Below, in pieces: positions 20,453-29,836 of a stretch of 64,000 bases of DNA. Positions within the stretch are counted from its first letter, which is position 1. The number at the start of each line of letters is the position of its first letter. The DNA lies in NCBI RefSeq assembly GCF_001014645.1, contig NZ_LASZ01000006.1:1-64000 (forward strand), in the 5' to 3' direction. Source of the DNA: Luteimonas sp. FCS-9. GTDB lineage: Bacteria > Pseudomonadota > Gammaproteobacteria > Xanthomonadales > Xanthomonadaceae. The notes under the pieces were generated by a model. It saw only the letters and a list, made by a program, of their open reading frames with translations, was not told the origin of the DNA and ran no database searches. The position numbers and the translations under genes were made by a program.

Positions 20453-21943
20453 ATGACTGCCAACGAATTGCCTCCCGTCCCGGCGCACCGACGCCGCACC
20501 CGCATTCTCGCCACGCTCGGTCCTGCGACCGACGCTCCGGGCGTGCTCGACGCGCTGATCGCCGCCGGCGTCAATGCCGTCCGCCTCAATTTCTCCCATG
20601 GCGACCCCGCGTCGCAGAAGGCGCGGGCCGAGGCCGTGCGCGCCGCGGCCGACCGCGCCGGCGTCGAGATCGGCATCCTCGCCGACCTGCCGGGTCCGAA
20701 GATCCGTATCGAGAAGTTCGCCGAGGGCAAGGTGACGCTGCGCGCCGGCGCGCGCTTCGACCTGGTCGCCGATCCCGAGGCGCCTGCGGGCACCGTCGAC
20801 GAAGTCGGGGTCAGCTATCTGGGCCTGCCGGGCGACGTAGCGGCGGGCGACGTGCTGCTGCTCGACGACGGCCTGATGCAGCTGCAGGTGACCGCGGTCG
20901 AGGGCGTGCGCATCGTCACCACCGTGCTCAACGACGGCGTGCTGTCGAACCGCAAGGGACTCAACAAGCAGGGCGGCGGCCTGTCGCTGGGCGCGCTGAC
21001 CGACCACGACCGTGCGCTGATCAAGGTGGCCGCCGAGATCGGGGTCGACTTCATCGCGGTCTCGTTCTGCCGCAACGCCGCCGACATGGAAGAGGCCCGC
21101 GCGATCGCGCGCGCGCATGGCTGCGACGCCGCGCTGGTGTCGAAGATCGAACGCACCGAGGCGATCGACAATCTCGCCGAGATCATCGACGCCAGCGACG
21201 TGGTGATGGTCGCGCGCGGCGACCTGGGGGTCGAGATCGGCGATGCCGAGCTGCCGGGCCTGCAGAAGAAGATCATCCGCGAGTCGCTGGCGCGCAACAA
21301 GGTGGTGATCACCGCGACGCAGATGCTGCAGTCGATGGTCGAGAGCCCGATGCCGACGCGCGCCGAGGTGCTCGACGTCGCCAACTCGGTCATCGACGGC
21401 ACCGACGCAGTGATGCTCTCGGCCGAGACCGCCGCCGGCGCGTATCCGGTGCGCGCGGTCGAGGCGATGGCGCGGGTCTGCGTCGGCGCCGAGCGCCAGT
21501 TCGCGCAAGACACCGACTTCGAGAAGGCGCAGCGCAACCTGGAACGCGCCGACCATGCGATCGCGATGGCGGCGATGTTCCTGTCCGAGCACGTCGGCGT
21601 CGGCGCGATCGTCGCGATGACCGAGTCCGGCGGCACCGCGCGCTACCTGTCGCGCTTCCGCGGCGGCGCGTCGATCTATGCGTTTTCCCGGCACGACGGT
21701 GCGCGCCGGCGCATGTCGCTGATGCGCGACGTGTTCCCGTTCAACTACGACAGCCGCGGGCAGACGCCGCGCGAGGCCGCGCGCGGCAGCATCCGCCTGC
21801 TGGTCGATGCCGGCCTGCTCGGGCCGGGCGAGCGCGTGGTGTTCACCAGCGGCGAGCACATGGAAACGCACGGCGCGACCAACACGCTGCGCCTGCTGCA
21901 GGTCGGTGCCGACGGCCGCGCCGAAGGACTGGGCGAGCTGTAG
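20453..21943 (+). CDS. pyk: Pyruvate kinase
   Basis: 496 residues. RRRTRILATLGPAT opens the barrel, AVRLNFSHGD follows, the catalytic lysine is in VSKIERTEAIDN near residue 231, and VVITATQMLQSMVESPMPTRAEV is the highly conserved active-site block. A beta domain interrupts the barrel around residues 75-170. It forms pyruvate and ATP from phosphoenolpyruvate. The C-terminal domain is complete. A cre-like site lies upstream and no ribosome site is obvious before the start. Confidence 0.97.
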   Translation: MTANELPPVPAHRRRTRILATLGPATDAPGVLDALIAAGVNAVRLNFSHGDPASQKARAEAVRAAADRAGVEIGILADLPGPKIRIEKFAEGKVTLRAGARFDLVADPEAPAGTVDEVGVSYLGLPGDVAAGDVLLLDDGLMQLQVTAVEGVRIVTTVLNDGVLSNRKGLNKQGGGLSLGALTDHDRALIKVAAEIGVDFIAVSFCRNAADMEEARAIARAHGCDAALVSKIERTEAIDNLAEIIDASDVVMVARGDLGVEIGDAELPGLQKKIIRESLARNKVVITATQMLQSMVESPMPTRAEVLDVANSVIDGTDAVMLSAETAAGAYPVRAVEAMARVCVGAERQFAQDTDFEKAQRNLERADHAIAMAAMFLSEHVGVGAIVAMTESGGTARYLSRFRGGASIYAFSRHDGARRRMSLMRDVFPFNYDSRGQTPREAARGSIRLLVDAGLLGPGERVVFTSGEHMETHGATNTLRLLQVGADGRAEGLGEL

Positions 21944-22014
21944 CGCCGGCATCGCGGGGCCGGGCCGGTGCCGGCCGGCCCTGCATCATGCGAGCCGCAT
22001 CGATCGCGGCGCGC

Positions 22015-22028
22015 TGTAAACGTTTTCC
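22015..22028. promoter_or_regulatory. cre-like palindrome upstream of class I aldolase
   Basis: TGTAAACGTTTTCC fits TGWAARCGYTWWCW at 13 of 14 positions. It lies about 70 bases upstream of a perfect TATAAT. Confidence 0.5.
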
Positions 22029-22096
22029 CCGACGTTGCGCGCGGTTTCCGCGCGCGGTGTCGCAGCGGCGAGGGCGCCCGCCCGGACCCCGCGGGC

Positions 22097-22102
22097 TATA
22101 AT
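22097..22102 (+). promoter_or_regulatory. Consensus -10 element of the aldolase gene
   Basis: A perfect TATAAT followed by CGCGCTCC, 36 bases before the start codon. The GC-rich upstream stretch holds no clear -35. Confidence 0.7.
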
Positions 22103-22138
22103 CGCGCTCCTTTCCCCGCCGATGGACGTCACCGCCAC

Positions 22139-23146
22139 ATGAGCATCGAACAGCTTGCAGACATCGCCCAGGCCATGGTCGCCCCGGGCAAGGGCATCAT
22201 CGCGATCGACGAGTCCACCTCCACCATCGCCAAGCGGTTCGAGGGCGTGGGCATCCCGAACAACGAGGAGAACCGTCGCGCCTACCGCGAGCTGCTGCTG
22301 ACCACGCCCAAGCTGTCGGACCACATCAGCGGCGCGATCCTGTTCGACGAGACCATCCGCCAGTCGACCAAGGACGGCGTGCCGTTCGCCAGGTACATGA
22401 GCGAGCACGGCATGATCCCGGGCATCAAGGTCGACAAGGGCACGCACGCGCTCGCCGGGTTCCCGGGCGAGGTCGTCACCGAGGGCCTGGACGGCCTGCG
22501 CGCGCGCCTGGAGGAGTACTACAAGCTCGGCGCGCGGTTCGCCAAGTGGCGCGCGGTGATCAACATCGGCGAAGACATCCCGTCGGGCACCTGCATCGAG
22601 GCCAACGCCCATGCGCTCGCGCGCTACGCCGCGCTGTGCCAGGAGCAGGGCCTGGTGCCGATGGTGGAGCCGGAGGTGCTGATGGACGGCAGCCACGACA
22701 TCGAGACCTGCTACGAGGTCACCGAGGTCACGCTGCGCGCGCTGTTCGACGCGCTCTACAACCAGAACGTCATGCTCGAGGGCACGATCCTCAAGGCGTC
22801 GATGGTGCTGCCGGGCAAGGACAGCGGCGAGACCGCCGAGGTCGACGAGGTCGCCGAGGCCACGCTGATGTGCCTGAAGTCGGCGGTGCCGGCGATCCTG
22901 CCGGGCATCGTGTTCCTGTCGGGCGGGCAGAGCGACGAGCAGTCGACCGCGCACCTGGACGCGATGAACCGTCTCGGGCCGAATCCGTGGCCGCTGTCGT
23001 TCTCCTACGGCCGCGCGATGCAGCAGGCCGCGCTCAAGCTGTGGTCGCAGGACCTGGCCAACAACGTCGTCAAGGCGCAGGAGACGGTGTTCGCGCGCGC
23101 CCGTGACAACGGCCTGGCCGCGCAGGGCAAGTGGAAGAAGGGCTGA
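22139..23146 (+). CDS. Class I fructose-bisphosphate aldolase
   Basis: 335 residues of the metal-independent class I type. MVAPGKGIIAIDESTSTIAKRF is the classical opening; the Schiff-base lysine is K219 in EGTILKASMVLPG and a second active-site lysine is K136 in FAKWRAVI. The phosphate-binding SGGQSDEQ and the PWPLSFSYGRAMQ block complete the site. It splits fructose 1,6-bisphosphate in glycolysis and joins trioses in gluconeogenesis. Start at 22139 fits the family; the longer reading frame upstream runs through the operator. Last gene of the glycolytic block. Confidence 0.96.
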   Translation: MSIEQLADIAQAMVAPGKGIIAIDESTSTIAKRFEGVGIPNNEENRRAYRELLLTTPKLSDHISGAILFDETIRQSTKDGVPFARYMSEHGMIPGIKVDKGTHALAGFPGEVVTEGLDGLRARLEEYYKLGARFAKWRAVINIGEDIPSGTCIEANAHALARYAALCQEQGLVPMVEPEVLMDGSHDIETCYEVTEVTLRALFDALYNQNVMLEGTILKASMVLPGKDSGETAEVDEVAEATLMCLKSAVPAILPGIVFLSGGQSDEQSTAHLDAMNRLGPNPWPLSFSYGRAMQQAALKLWSQDLANNVVKAQETVFARARDNGLAAQGKWKKG

Positions 23147-23171
23147 GTCCTTCCGCCGCTCGATTCCACGG

Positions 23172-23194
23172 AACGCCGGCCTCGTGCCGGCGTT
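23172..23194 (+). terminator. Hairpin after aldolase gene
   Basis: AACGCCGGC, five-base loop, GCCGGCGTT, then TCGCGTT. A stable stem 25 bases after the stop, but a poor T run. Confidence 0.5.
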
Positions 23195-23341
23195 TCGCGT
23201 TATGGGTTTGGGGACGGATCGGCCCGCAGGCGGGGGCCGCTAGCCGCGTCGTCTGGGCATCGGCCGCCCGGCGGCTGGATCGCGGCATCACATCGCCTGG
23301 TCCATGCTGGCCGCCGGCCTTTTCACGGATCGAGACTTCCG

Positions 23342-23806
23342 ATGCGCGACCGTCCACCGCTGCATGTCCCGCCCGGCGTCCACGACCAGTTGCGTCGCGG
23401 GCGCAAGGTGGAGGCGATCAAGACGCTCGTCGACGCCAATCCAGGGGTCGGCTTGCGGCAGGCGAAGACGGCCGTGGAGGCGCTGGCCTCGGCAGGCGGC
23501 GGCGAGATCTCCTCCGACCGGCCGTCGACCGGCGCACGGCCGGTCGGCGAGGCGACCCTGCCCAGCGAGGTTGCAGCGCGTATCGCGACGGGCAACACCG
23601 AGGACGCGGCGCGGCGCCTGCGCGAGCTGGACCCGGCACTCGACGAGGACGCCGCCCGGCGGACCGTGTCCCGGCACGCCTCGCCGTTGCTGCGCGAGGC
23701 GCGCCAGGAGACGGTCGCGCCCGGCGACAGCGGCCGCTACGGCTGGCTGGTCTGGGTGGTGCTGCTGGTGGCGCTCGCCGTGGGCCTGGCGATCTGGCTC
23801 GGCTGA
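23342..23806 (+). CDS. Small membrane protein with ribosomal L7/L12 C-terminal-like domain
   Basis: A 154-residue protein of unknown function. Residues about 20-48 (RKVEAIKTLVDANPGVGLRQAKTAVEAL) copy the helix-turn-helix face of the L7/L12 C-terminal domain, which normally binds translation factors (compare KIxVIKxVRExTGLGLKEAKxLVE). A weaker second copy may lie around residues 77-96. The chain ends with one helix, YGWLVWVVLLVALAVGLAIWLG, which would anchor it with the domain in the cytoplasm. It stands alone between the aldolase and cysK genes. Confidence 0.72.
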   Translation: MRDRPPLHVPPGVHDQLRRGRKVEAIKTLVDANPGVGLRQAKTAVEALASAGGGEISSDRPSTGARPVGEATLPSEVAARIATGNTEDAARRLRELDPALDEDAARRTVSRHASPLLREARQETVAPGDSGRYGWLVWVVLLVALAVGLAIWLG

Positions 23807-23824
23807 GCGCGCCTGCGGCAGGGG

Positions 23825-24784
23825 TCAGGGCAGCCCGGCCAGCCAGTCGTCGTCCGAGCCCTCGTTGACGTCGGCGAACAGCGGCGTGGAGAAGTAGCGC
23901 TCGCCGGTGTCGGGCAGCATCGTCAGGATCACGTCGCCGTCGTTCGCCGTCCTGGCGACCTCGAGCGCGGCGGCGGCGGTCGCGCCGGCCGAGATGCCCA
24001 CGAAGATGCCTTCCTCGGCGGCCAGCCGGCGCGCGGTCTCGACCGCCACGCCGTCGTCGATCGACAGCACCTGGGCGGCGATGTCGCGGTTGAGGACCTC
24101 GGGCACGAAGTCCGGCGTCCAGCCCTGGATCTTGTGCGGCGCCCAGTCCTTGCCCTGCAGCAGCGCCGCGCCCGCCGGCTCGGCCGCGGTGACCTTGACC
24201 TCGGGACGGGCGACCTTGAGCACCTCGCCCACGCCGGTCAGCGTGCCGCCGGTGCCCCAGCCGGTGACGAAGTGGTCGAGCCGGCGGCCGGCGAAGTCGC
24301 GCAGGATCTCGGCCGCGGTGGTGTTGCGGTGGTAGGCCGGGTTGGCGGGGTTGGCGAACTGGCTGGCGAGGAACCAGCCGTGCTGCTCGGCCAGTTCCCG
24401 GGCCTTGCGCACCATGCCGGTGCCGCGCTCGGCCGCTGGGGTCAGGATCACCTTCGCGCCGTAGGCGCGCATCAGCTTGCGGCGCTCGATCGAGAAGGTC
24501 TCGACCATCGTGGCGACGAACTTGTAGCCGCGCGCGGCCGCGACCATCGCCAGCGCGACGCCGGTGTTGCCGGAGGTCGCCTCGACGATCGTGTCGCCCG
24601 GCTTGAGCAGCCCGCGGCGCTCGGCGTCGAGGACGATCGCCAGCGCCAGGCGGTCCTTGACCGAGCCGCCCGGGTTGAACGACTCGATCTTGGCGTAGAG
24701 TGCGACGTTGGCGGGCGCCAGCCTGTTCAGCCGGACGATCGGGGTGTTGCCGACGGTGTCGAGGATGCTGTCGTACAGGGCCAT
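23825..24784 (-). CDS. cysK: Cysteine synthase A (O-acetylserine sulfhydrylase)
   Basis: 319 residues. The PLP lysine is K43 in NPGGSVKDR; the substrate loop is EATSGNTG near residue 72 and the phosphate loop GWGTGGTLTGVG near residue 180. ISAGATAAAALEVAR is the C-terminal catalytic serine region. It makes cysteine from O-acetylserine and sulfide in the cytoplasm. CysK is favoured over CysM by the NTPIVRLNRL start and FANPANPAYHRNTTAAEI. It is convergent with the upstream L7/L12-like gene. Confidence 0.95.
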   Translation of the reverse strand: MALYDSILDTVGNTPIVRLNRLAPANVALYAKIESFNPGGSVKDRLALAIVLDAERRGLLKPGDTIVEATSGNTGVALAMVAAARGYKFVATMVETFSIERRKLMRAYGAKVILTPAAERGTGMVRKARELAEQHGWFLASQFANPANPAYHRNTTAAEILRDFAGRRLDHFVTGWGTGGTLTGVGEVLKVARPEVKVTAAEPAGAALLQGKDWAPHKIQGWTPDFVPEVLNRDIAAQVLSIDDGVAVETARRLAAEEGIFVGISAGATAAAALEVARTANDGDVILTMLPDTGERYFSTPLFADVNEGSDDDWLAGLP

Positions 24785-24958
24785 GGAGGCGGGTCCCGGT
24801 GGAGGCGCGGAGCGCGGTGCGTCCAGACTGCGGCAAAACGCGCCGGCGGGCCATGCGTTGACATGGAACGCTGTTTTTTCGCCACCATCCGATGGCACGG
24901 TCGGCGTCACGATCCAGCGGGTACACTCCGGCGCTTTCACCGCTTCAGGGTCTTCCCC

Positions 24959-26074
24959 TTGTCCGAGCATGCCCCAGGCCGCCGCGGCACCGCGCTGTGC
25001 GCGCTCGTCGCCCTCCTCGTCACGGCGCTCGCCGCGTGCGGCGGTCCGGAGGACGCCGCACTGGCCGAGAGCGGCGGGGCGGTGCCGGTGACCACGACGG
25101 TCGCCGCACTGCGCGACTGGAACGACACCGTCGCCGCGCTGGGCACGGTCCAGGCGCGCGAGTCGATCATGCTCACCGCCAAGGTCAGCGAGACGGTGCA
25201 GCGGGTGCACTTCGACAGCGGCGACGACGTCGACGCGGGCATGGTGCTGGTCACGTTGACCGGCAGCCAGCAGCAGGCCGCGCTGGAGGCCGCCGAGGCC
25301 GCGGCGATCGAGGCCGAGCAGCAGTACCGCCGCGGCGCGGGGCTGGTCGAGCAGCAGCTCATCGCCCGCGCCTCGCTCGACACGCTGCGCGCGACCCGCG
25401 ACGCCGCCCGCGCGAACGTCGCCGAGAACCGCGCCAACGTCGGCGACCGCACGATCCGTGCGCCGTTCGCCGGCGTGCTGGGCATCCGCCAGGTCAGCCC
25501 GGGCGCGCTGGTCACGCCCGGCACCCCGATCGCCACGCTCGACGACATCTCGACGGTCTACATCGACTTCCCGGTGCCCGAGACCCGACTGGCCGCGATC
25601 GCCCCGGGCCAGCGCGTGTTCGGCCGCAGCGCCGCGTACCCGGCCGACGACTTCGAGGGCGTCGTGCAGACCATCGACGCACGCGTCGATCCCAACACCC
25701 GCGCGGTGACGGTGCGCGGGGCGTTCGGCAATCCCGACCGCCGGCTGCGCCCGGGCATGCTGATCCAGGTCCGGCTGCAGCAGCGCACCCGCCAGGCGCT
25801 GATGGTGCCGGAGATCGCGGTGATCCAGGTCGGCCGCGACACGTTCGTCTATCGCGTGCGCGACGACGAGACGGTCGAACAGGCGCCGGTCGAGGTCGGG
25901 GTCCGCCAGGACGGTCTGGCCGAGCTGGTCGAGGGCCTGACGCCGGGCGATCGCATCGTGCTCGACGGCACCGGCAAGCTGCGCCCGGGCATGAAGATCG
26001 TCGAAGGCACGGTGCAGGAGGCCAAGGCGCAACCGGCCGAAGACGCCGACGTGCCCCGGGACGACGTGCAATGA
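24959..26074 (+). CDS. RND efflux periplasmic adaptor lipoprotein
   Basis: A 371-residue membrane fusion protein. With a TTG start at 24959 the protein opens with SEHAPGRRGTALCALVALLVTALAAC; the lipobox LAAC anchors it in the inner membrane. Then come the lipoyl half-motif with SGDDVDAGMVLVTL, a hairpin of about 60 residues with QYRRGAGLVEQQLIARASLD, and the TIRAPFAGVLGIRQVSPGALV second lipoyl half. It links the RND pump to an outer membrane channel, but no TolC-like gene is next to it. The farther ATG at 24863 would destroy the signal peptide. Overlaps the pump gene by ATGA. Confidence 0.88.
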   Translation: MSEHAPGRRGTALCALVALLVTALAACGGPEDAALAESGGAVPVTTTVAALRDWNDTVAALGTVQARESIMLTAKVSETVQRVHFDSGDDVDAGMVLVTLTGSQQQAALEAAEAAAIEAEQQYRRGAGLVEQQLIARASLDTLRATRDAARANVAENRANVGDRTIRAPFAGVLGIRQVSPGALVTPGTPIATLDDISTVYIDFPVPETRLAAIAPGQRVFGRSAAYPADDFEGVVQTIDARVDPNTRAVTVRGAFGNPDRRLRPGMLIQVRLQQRTRQALMVPEIAVIQVGRDTFVYRVRDDETVEQAPVEVGVRQDGLAELVEGLTPGDRIVLDGTGKLRPGMKIVEGTVQEAKAQPAEDADVPRDDVQ

Positions 26075-29000
26075 AGCTGTCGGACGTCTCGATCCAGCGG
26101 CCGGTGTTCGCGGCCGTGATCAGCCTGCTGCTGGTGGCGCTGGGCATCATGGCGTTCACCCGGCTGACGCTGCGCGAGCTGCCCAACATCGACCCGCCGA
26201 TCGTCTCGGTCGACGTCAGCTATCCGGGCGCCTCGGCGGCCGTGGTCGAGACCCGCATCACGCAGATCCTGGAGGACGCGCTGTCGGGCATCGAGGGCAT
26301 CCGCACGATCGAATCGCGCAGCCGCAACGGCCGCTCCGACGTCACGATCGAGTTCAACCTGACCCGCGACATCGAGGCCGCCGCCAACGACGTGCGCGAC
26401 GCAATCAGCCGGGTCATGGACCGCATGCCGATCGAGGCCGACCCGCCGGAGATCTCCAAGGTCGAGGCCGACGCCGACGCGATCGTCTGGCTGAACCTGC
26501 GTTCGAGCACGATGAACACGCTCGAGCTGACCGACTACACCGACCGCTACATCCTCGACCGGCTGTCGTCGCTCGACGGCGTGGCGCGCGTGCAGCTCAG
26601 CGGCGGCCACCGCTACGCGATGCGCATCTGGCTCGACCGCGACGAGATGGCCGCGCGCAGCATCACCGCCTCCGACATCGAGAACGCGCTGCGCACCGAG
26701 AACGTCGAGCTGCCTGCCGGCCGGATCGAGTCGCAGACCCGCGACTTCACGCTGCGCGTGGAGCGCGGCTTCCGCGAGCCCTCGCAGTTCGCGCAGATCC
26801 CGGTGCGCCGCGGCAGCGACGGCTACGTCGTGCGCCTGGGCGACGTGGCACAGATCGAGCTGGGCTCGGCCGAACGGCGCTCGTACATGCGCAGCAATTC
26901 GGTGCCCAACGTCGGCCTGGGGATCGTGCGCACCTCGACCGCCAACGCGCTCGACGTCGCGCACGCCGCGCGCGCCGAAGCCGAGCGCATCCAGCAGACG
27001 TTGCCGGAAGGCACGGAAATCTTCGTCGCCTCCGACAACACCGTGTTCATCGACGCGGCGATCACCCGCGTCTACTGGACGCTGGGCGAGGCGATGGCGC
27101 TGGTGTTCCTGGTGATCTGGCTGTTCCTGGGCAGCCTGCGCGCGGCGCTGATCCCGGCGCTGACGGTACCGGTGTGCCTGATCGCCGCGTTCATCGCGCT
27201 GTACGTGTTCGGCTTCTCGATCAACCTGCTGACCCTGCTGGCGCTGGTGTTGTGCATCGGCCTGGTCGTCGACGACGCGATCATCGTGCTGGAGAACGTG
27301 CAGCGCCGCGCCGACCTCGGCGAGCCGCCGCTGGTGGCCGCGCGCCGCGGCACCGCGCAGGTCGCGTTCGCGGTGATCTCCACGACCGCGGTGCTGGTCG
27401 CGGTGTTCCTGCCGGTCGGCTTCATGGAGGGCAACTCGGGACGGCTGTTCCGCGAGCTGTCGGTGGCGCTGGCCGGCGCGGTCGCGCTGTCGGCGTTCGT
27501 CGCGCTGACGCTTACGCCGATGATGTGCTCCAAGCTCGTGCGGCCGCATACCAAGCAGCGCGGCTTCAACGCGTGGATGAACCGGCAGCTGGCGCGCCTG
27601 GGCACCGGGTACGGCCGGCGCGTGGACGGCCTGGTGGCGTTGCCGGCCGGCCGCCTGCTGCTGCTGCTCGCCGCGGCGATCGCGGTGTGCGTGGCCGCCG
27701 CGATGCTGCTGTTCGCGCGCGTGCCCAGCGAGCTGTCGCCGGCCGAGGACCGCGGGCGGTTCTTCGTCGGCGTCGACGGCCCCGAGGGCGCAGGCTTCGA
27801 CTACACCGTCGGCCAGATGCAGCACGTCGAGGCGATCTTCGCGCCGCTGGTCGGCGACGACCAGCCGATCGCGCGCGCCAACTCGCGCGTGCCGCGCGGG
27901 TGGGGCGGCAGCGAGGACATGCACACCGGCCAGGTGATCGTGTTCCTGCAGGACTGGAAGGATCGCAAGGAGAGCACCGTCGACGTCGTCGAGACGCTGC
28001 GCGCCGAGTTCGCCAAGCTGCCCGGCGTGCAGGTGCGCGCCAACGTGCCCGGCGGCCTGGTCGGCAGCCGCGGCCAGCGCTACCAGCTGGTGCTCGGTGG
28101 CCCGGACTACGCCGAGATCGCGCAGTGGCGCGACCGCATGCTCGCGCGCATGCGCGACAACCCCGGCATCCAGGATCCGGACTCGGACTACAAGGAGACG
28201 CGCCCGCAGATGCGCGTGGAGATCGACCGCCAGCGCGCGGCCGACCTGGGCGTGTCGGTGCAGGAGATCGGGCGCACGCTCGAGACGATGATGGGCTCGC
28301 GCCAGGTGACCACGTTCGTCGACAACGGCGAGGAGTACGACGTGCTGCTGCAGGCCGGGCGCGAGCGGCGCATGAACCCGGCCGACCTCGCCGACACCTA
28401 CGTGCGTGGGCGCGACGAGGCGCTGGTGCCGCTGGCCAACCTGGTCACCCTCAGCGAGATCGCCGAGCCCGGCAGCTTCAACCGCTTCAACCGGCTGCGC
28501 GCGATCACGATCAGCGCCGGTCTCGCACCCGGCTACTCGATGGGCGAGGCGCTGGAGTGGACGCGCCAGACCGCCGCCGAGGAACTGCCCGACTACGCGC
28601 AGATCGACTGGAAGGGCGAGAGCCGCGAGTTCCAGGAGGCCGGCGGCGCGGTGCTGCTGACCTTCGCGATGGCGCTGATGATCGTCTACCTGGTGCTGGC
28701 CGCGCAGTTCGAGAGCTTCATCCACCCGCTGGTGATCATGCTGACCGTGCCGCTGGCGGTGCTCGGCGCGCTGCTGGGCCTGTGGGCGACCGGCGGGACG
28801 CTGAACCTGTTCAGCCAGATCGGCATCGTCATGCTGATCGGCCTGGCGGCCAAGAACGGCATTCTGATCGTCGAGTTCGCCAACCAGCTGCGCGACGAGG
28901 GCCGCAGCGTGCGCGAGGCGATCTCCGAGGCTTCGGCGGTGCGCCTGCGCCCGATCCTGATGACGTCGACCGCGACGATCGTCGGCGCCATCCCGCTGGT

Positions 29001-29205
29001 CGTGGCCGGCGGCCCGGGCTCGGCGAGCCGGGCGACGATCGGCATCGTGATCATCTTCGGCGTCGCGTTCTCGACGTTGCTGTCGCTGTTCGTGGTCCCC
29101 GCCTTCTACGCGCTGCTCGCGCCGTTCACGCGCTCGCCCGAGGCGCTGGCGCAGGAGCTCGAGCGTCTGGAGGCCGAGACCCCGGCAGTCGGCGGTCACG
29201 CCTGA
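26071..29205 (+). CDS. RND multidrug efflux permease (AcrB/MexF-like)
   Basis: A 1044-residue proton-driven export pump of the HAE1 family. MKLSDVSIQRPVFAAVISLLL starts helix 1; the TM4 proton-relay aspartates are in LCIGLVVDDAIIVLENVQRR and the relay lysine in GLAAKNGILIVEFANQ. Two large periplasmic loops follow helices 1 and 7, giving the usual 12-helix repeat. Probable substrates are hydrophobic drugs or dyes, not identifiable from sequence. Coupled to the adaptor by an ATGA overlap; a GC-rich hairpin follows. Confidence 0.95.
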   Translation: MKLSDVSIQRPVFAAVISLLLVALGIMAFTRLTLRELPNIDPPIVSVDVSYPGASAAVVETRITQILEDALSGIEGIRTIESRSRNGRSDVTIEFNLTRDIEAAANDVRDAISRVMDRMPIEADPPEISKVEADADAIVWLNLRSSTMNTLELTDYTDRYILDRLSSLDGVARVQLSGGHRYAMRIWLDRDEMAARSITASDIENALRTENVELPAGRIESQTRDFTLRVERGFREPSQFAQIPVRRGSDGYVVRLGDVAQIELGSAERRSYMRSNSVPNVGLGIVRTSTANALDVAHAARAEAERIQQTLPEGTEIFVASDNTVFIDAAITRVYWTLGEAMALVFLVIWLFLGSLRAALIPALTVPVCLIAAFIALYVFGFSINLLTLLALVLCIGLVVDDAIIVLENVQRRADLGEPPLVAARRGTAQVAFAVISTTAVLVAVFLPVGFMEGNSGRLFRELSVALAGAVALSAFVALTLTPMMCSKLVRPHTKQRGFNAWMNRQLARLGTGYGRRVDGLVALPAGRLLLLLAAAIAVCVAAAMLLFARVPSELSPAEDRGRFFVGVDGPEGAGFDYTVGQMQHVEAIFAPLVGDDQPIARANSRVPRGWGGSEDMHTGQVIVFLQDWKDRKESTVDVVETLRAEFAKLPGVQVRANVPGGLVGSRGQRYQLVLGGPDYAEIAQWRDRMLARMRDNPGIQDPDSDYKETRPQMRVEIDRQRAADLGVSVQEIGRTLETMMGSRQVTTFVDNGEEYDVLLQAGRERRMNPADLADTYVRGRDEALVPLANLVTLSEIAEPGSFNRFNRLRAITISAGLAPGYSMGEALEWTRQTAAEELPDYAQIDWKGESREFQEAGGAVLLTFAMALMIVYLVLAAQFESFIHPLVIMLTVPLAVLGALLGLWATGGTLNLFSQIGIVMLIGLAAKNGILIVEFANQLRDEGRSVREAISEASAVRLRPILMTSTATIVGAIPLVVAGGPGSASRATIGIVIIFGVAFSTLLSLFVVPAFYALLAPFTRSPEALAQELERLEAETPAVGGHA

Positions 29206-29209
29206 TCCG

Positions 29210-29231
29210 CCCCGGGAAACAACGCCCGGGG
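29210..29231 (+). terminator. Hairpin after RND permease gene
   Basis: CCCCGGG, eight-base loop, CCCGGGG right behind the stop codon. There is no T tract. Confidence 0.5.
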
Positions 29232-29287
29232 TGGGGTGCAATTGCGTGCGCGACGCTGCACTCTGACCTCGGGTTAGGGGATGGAGC

Positions 29288-29836
29288 ATGGGGATGCGTT
29301 GGGACGACGTGCGGATCGAGGGGGACGGCTTCGTGCTGCGGCGCTGGTGCGACGCCGATCTCGAGGCGTTGCTGCTCCACGCCGACGACCCGCTGGTCGT
29401 GCGCGGGCTCAGTGACCGCTTCCCGCATCCCTACACCCGCGCCGACGGCGAGGCCTTCCTCGCCGGCCGCGTCGTCGACCTGTCGGGCCCGGTGCTCGCG
29501 ATCGAGATCGACGGGCAGGCCTGCGGCAGCATCGATGCCCGGCAGGGAACGGGCGACCGTGCGCATTCGGCCGAGCTCGGCTACTGGTTGGCGCGCGTGC
29601 ACTGGAACCGCGGGATCATGCGCCGCGTGGTCGCGGCCTACGTGCCCTGGGTCATGGAGGCGCTGGCGCTGACGCGGCTGCAGGCCAACGTGCTCGACCT
29701 CAACCCGGCCTCGGCGCGGGTGCTCGTGTGCAACGGCTTCGTCGAGGAAGGCCGCCTGCGCGGCGCGGTGCGCAAGCCCGAAGGCCTGCACGACCTGCGC
29801 GTGTTCGGCCTGCTGCGCGAGCGGGCCGGCGCCTGA
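29288..29836 (+). CDS. GNAT family N-acetyltransferase, RimJ/RimL-like
   Basis: 182 residues, a single GNAT domain. FVLRRWCDADLEALLLHADDPLVVRGLSDRFPHPYT is the usual RimJ/RimL opening, AELGYWLARVHWNRGIMRRVVAAYVPW holds the acetyl-CoA loop region, and RLQANVLDLNPASARVLVCNGFVEEGRLR is the conserved last part. It transfers an acetyl group to an amine; ribosomal proteins, amino acids or small molecules are all possible. Cytoplasmic and monocistronic by spacing. Confidence 0.88.
   Translation: MGMRWDDVRIEGDGFVLRRWCDADLEALLLHADDPLVVRGLSDRFPHPYTRADGEAFLAGRVVDLSGPVLAIEIDGQACGSIDARQGTGDRAHSAELGYWLARVHWNRGIMRRVVAAYVPWVMEALALTRLQANVLDLNPASARVLVCNGFVEEGRLRGAVRKPEGLHDLRVFGLLRERAGA

Noticed and set aside
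25849..29289. 1146-codon minus-strand frame opposite the RND permease
   Set aside because: His/Arg/Val/Gln-rich antisense frame; the plus strand has the full RND pump.
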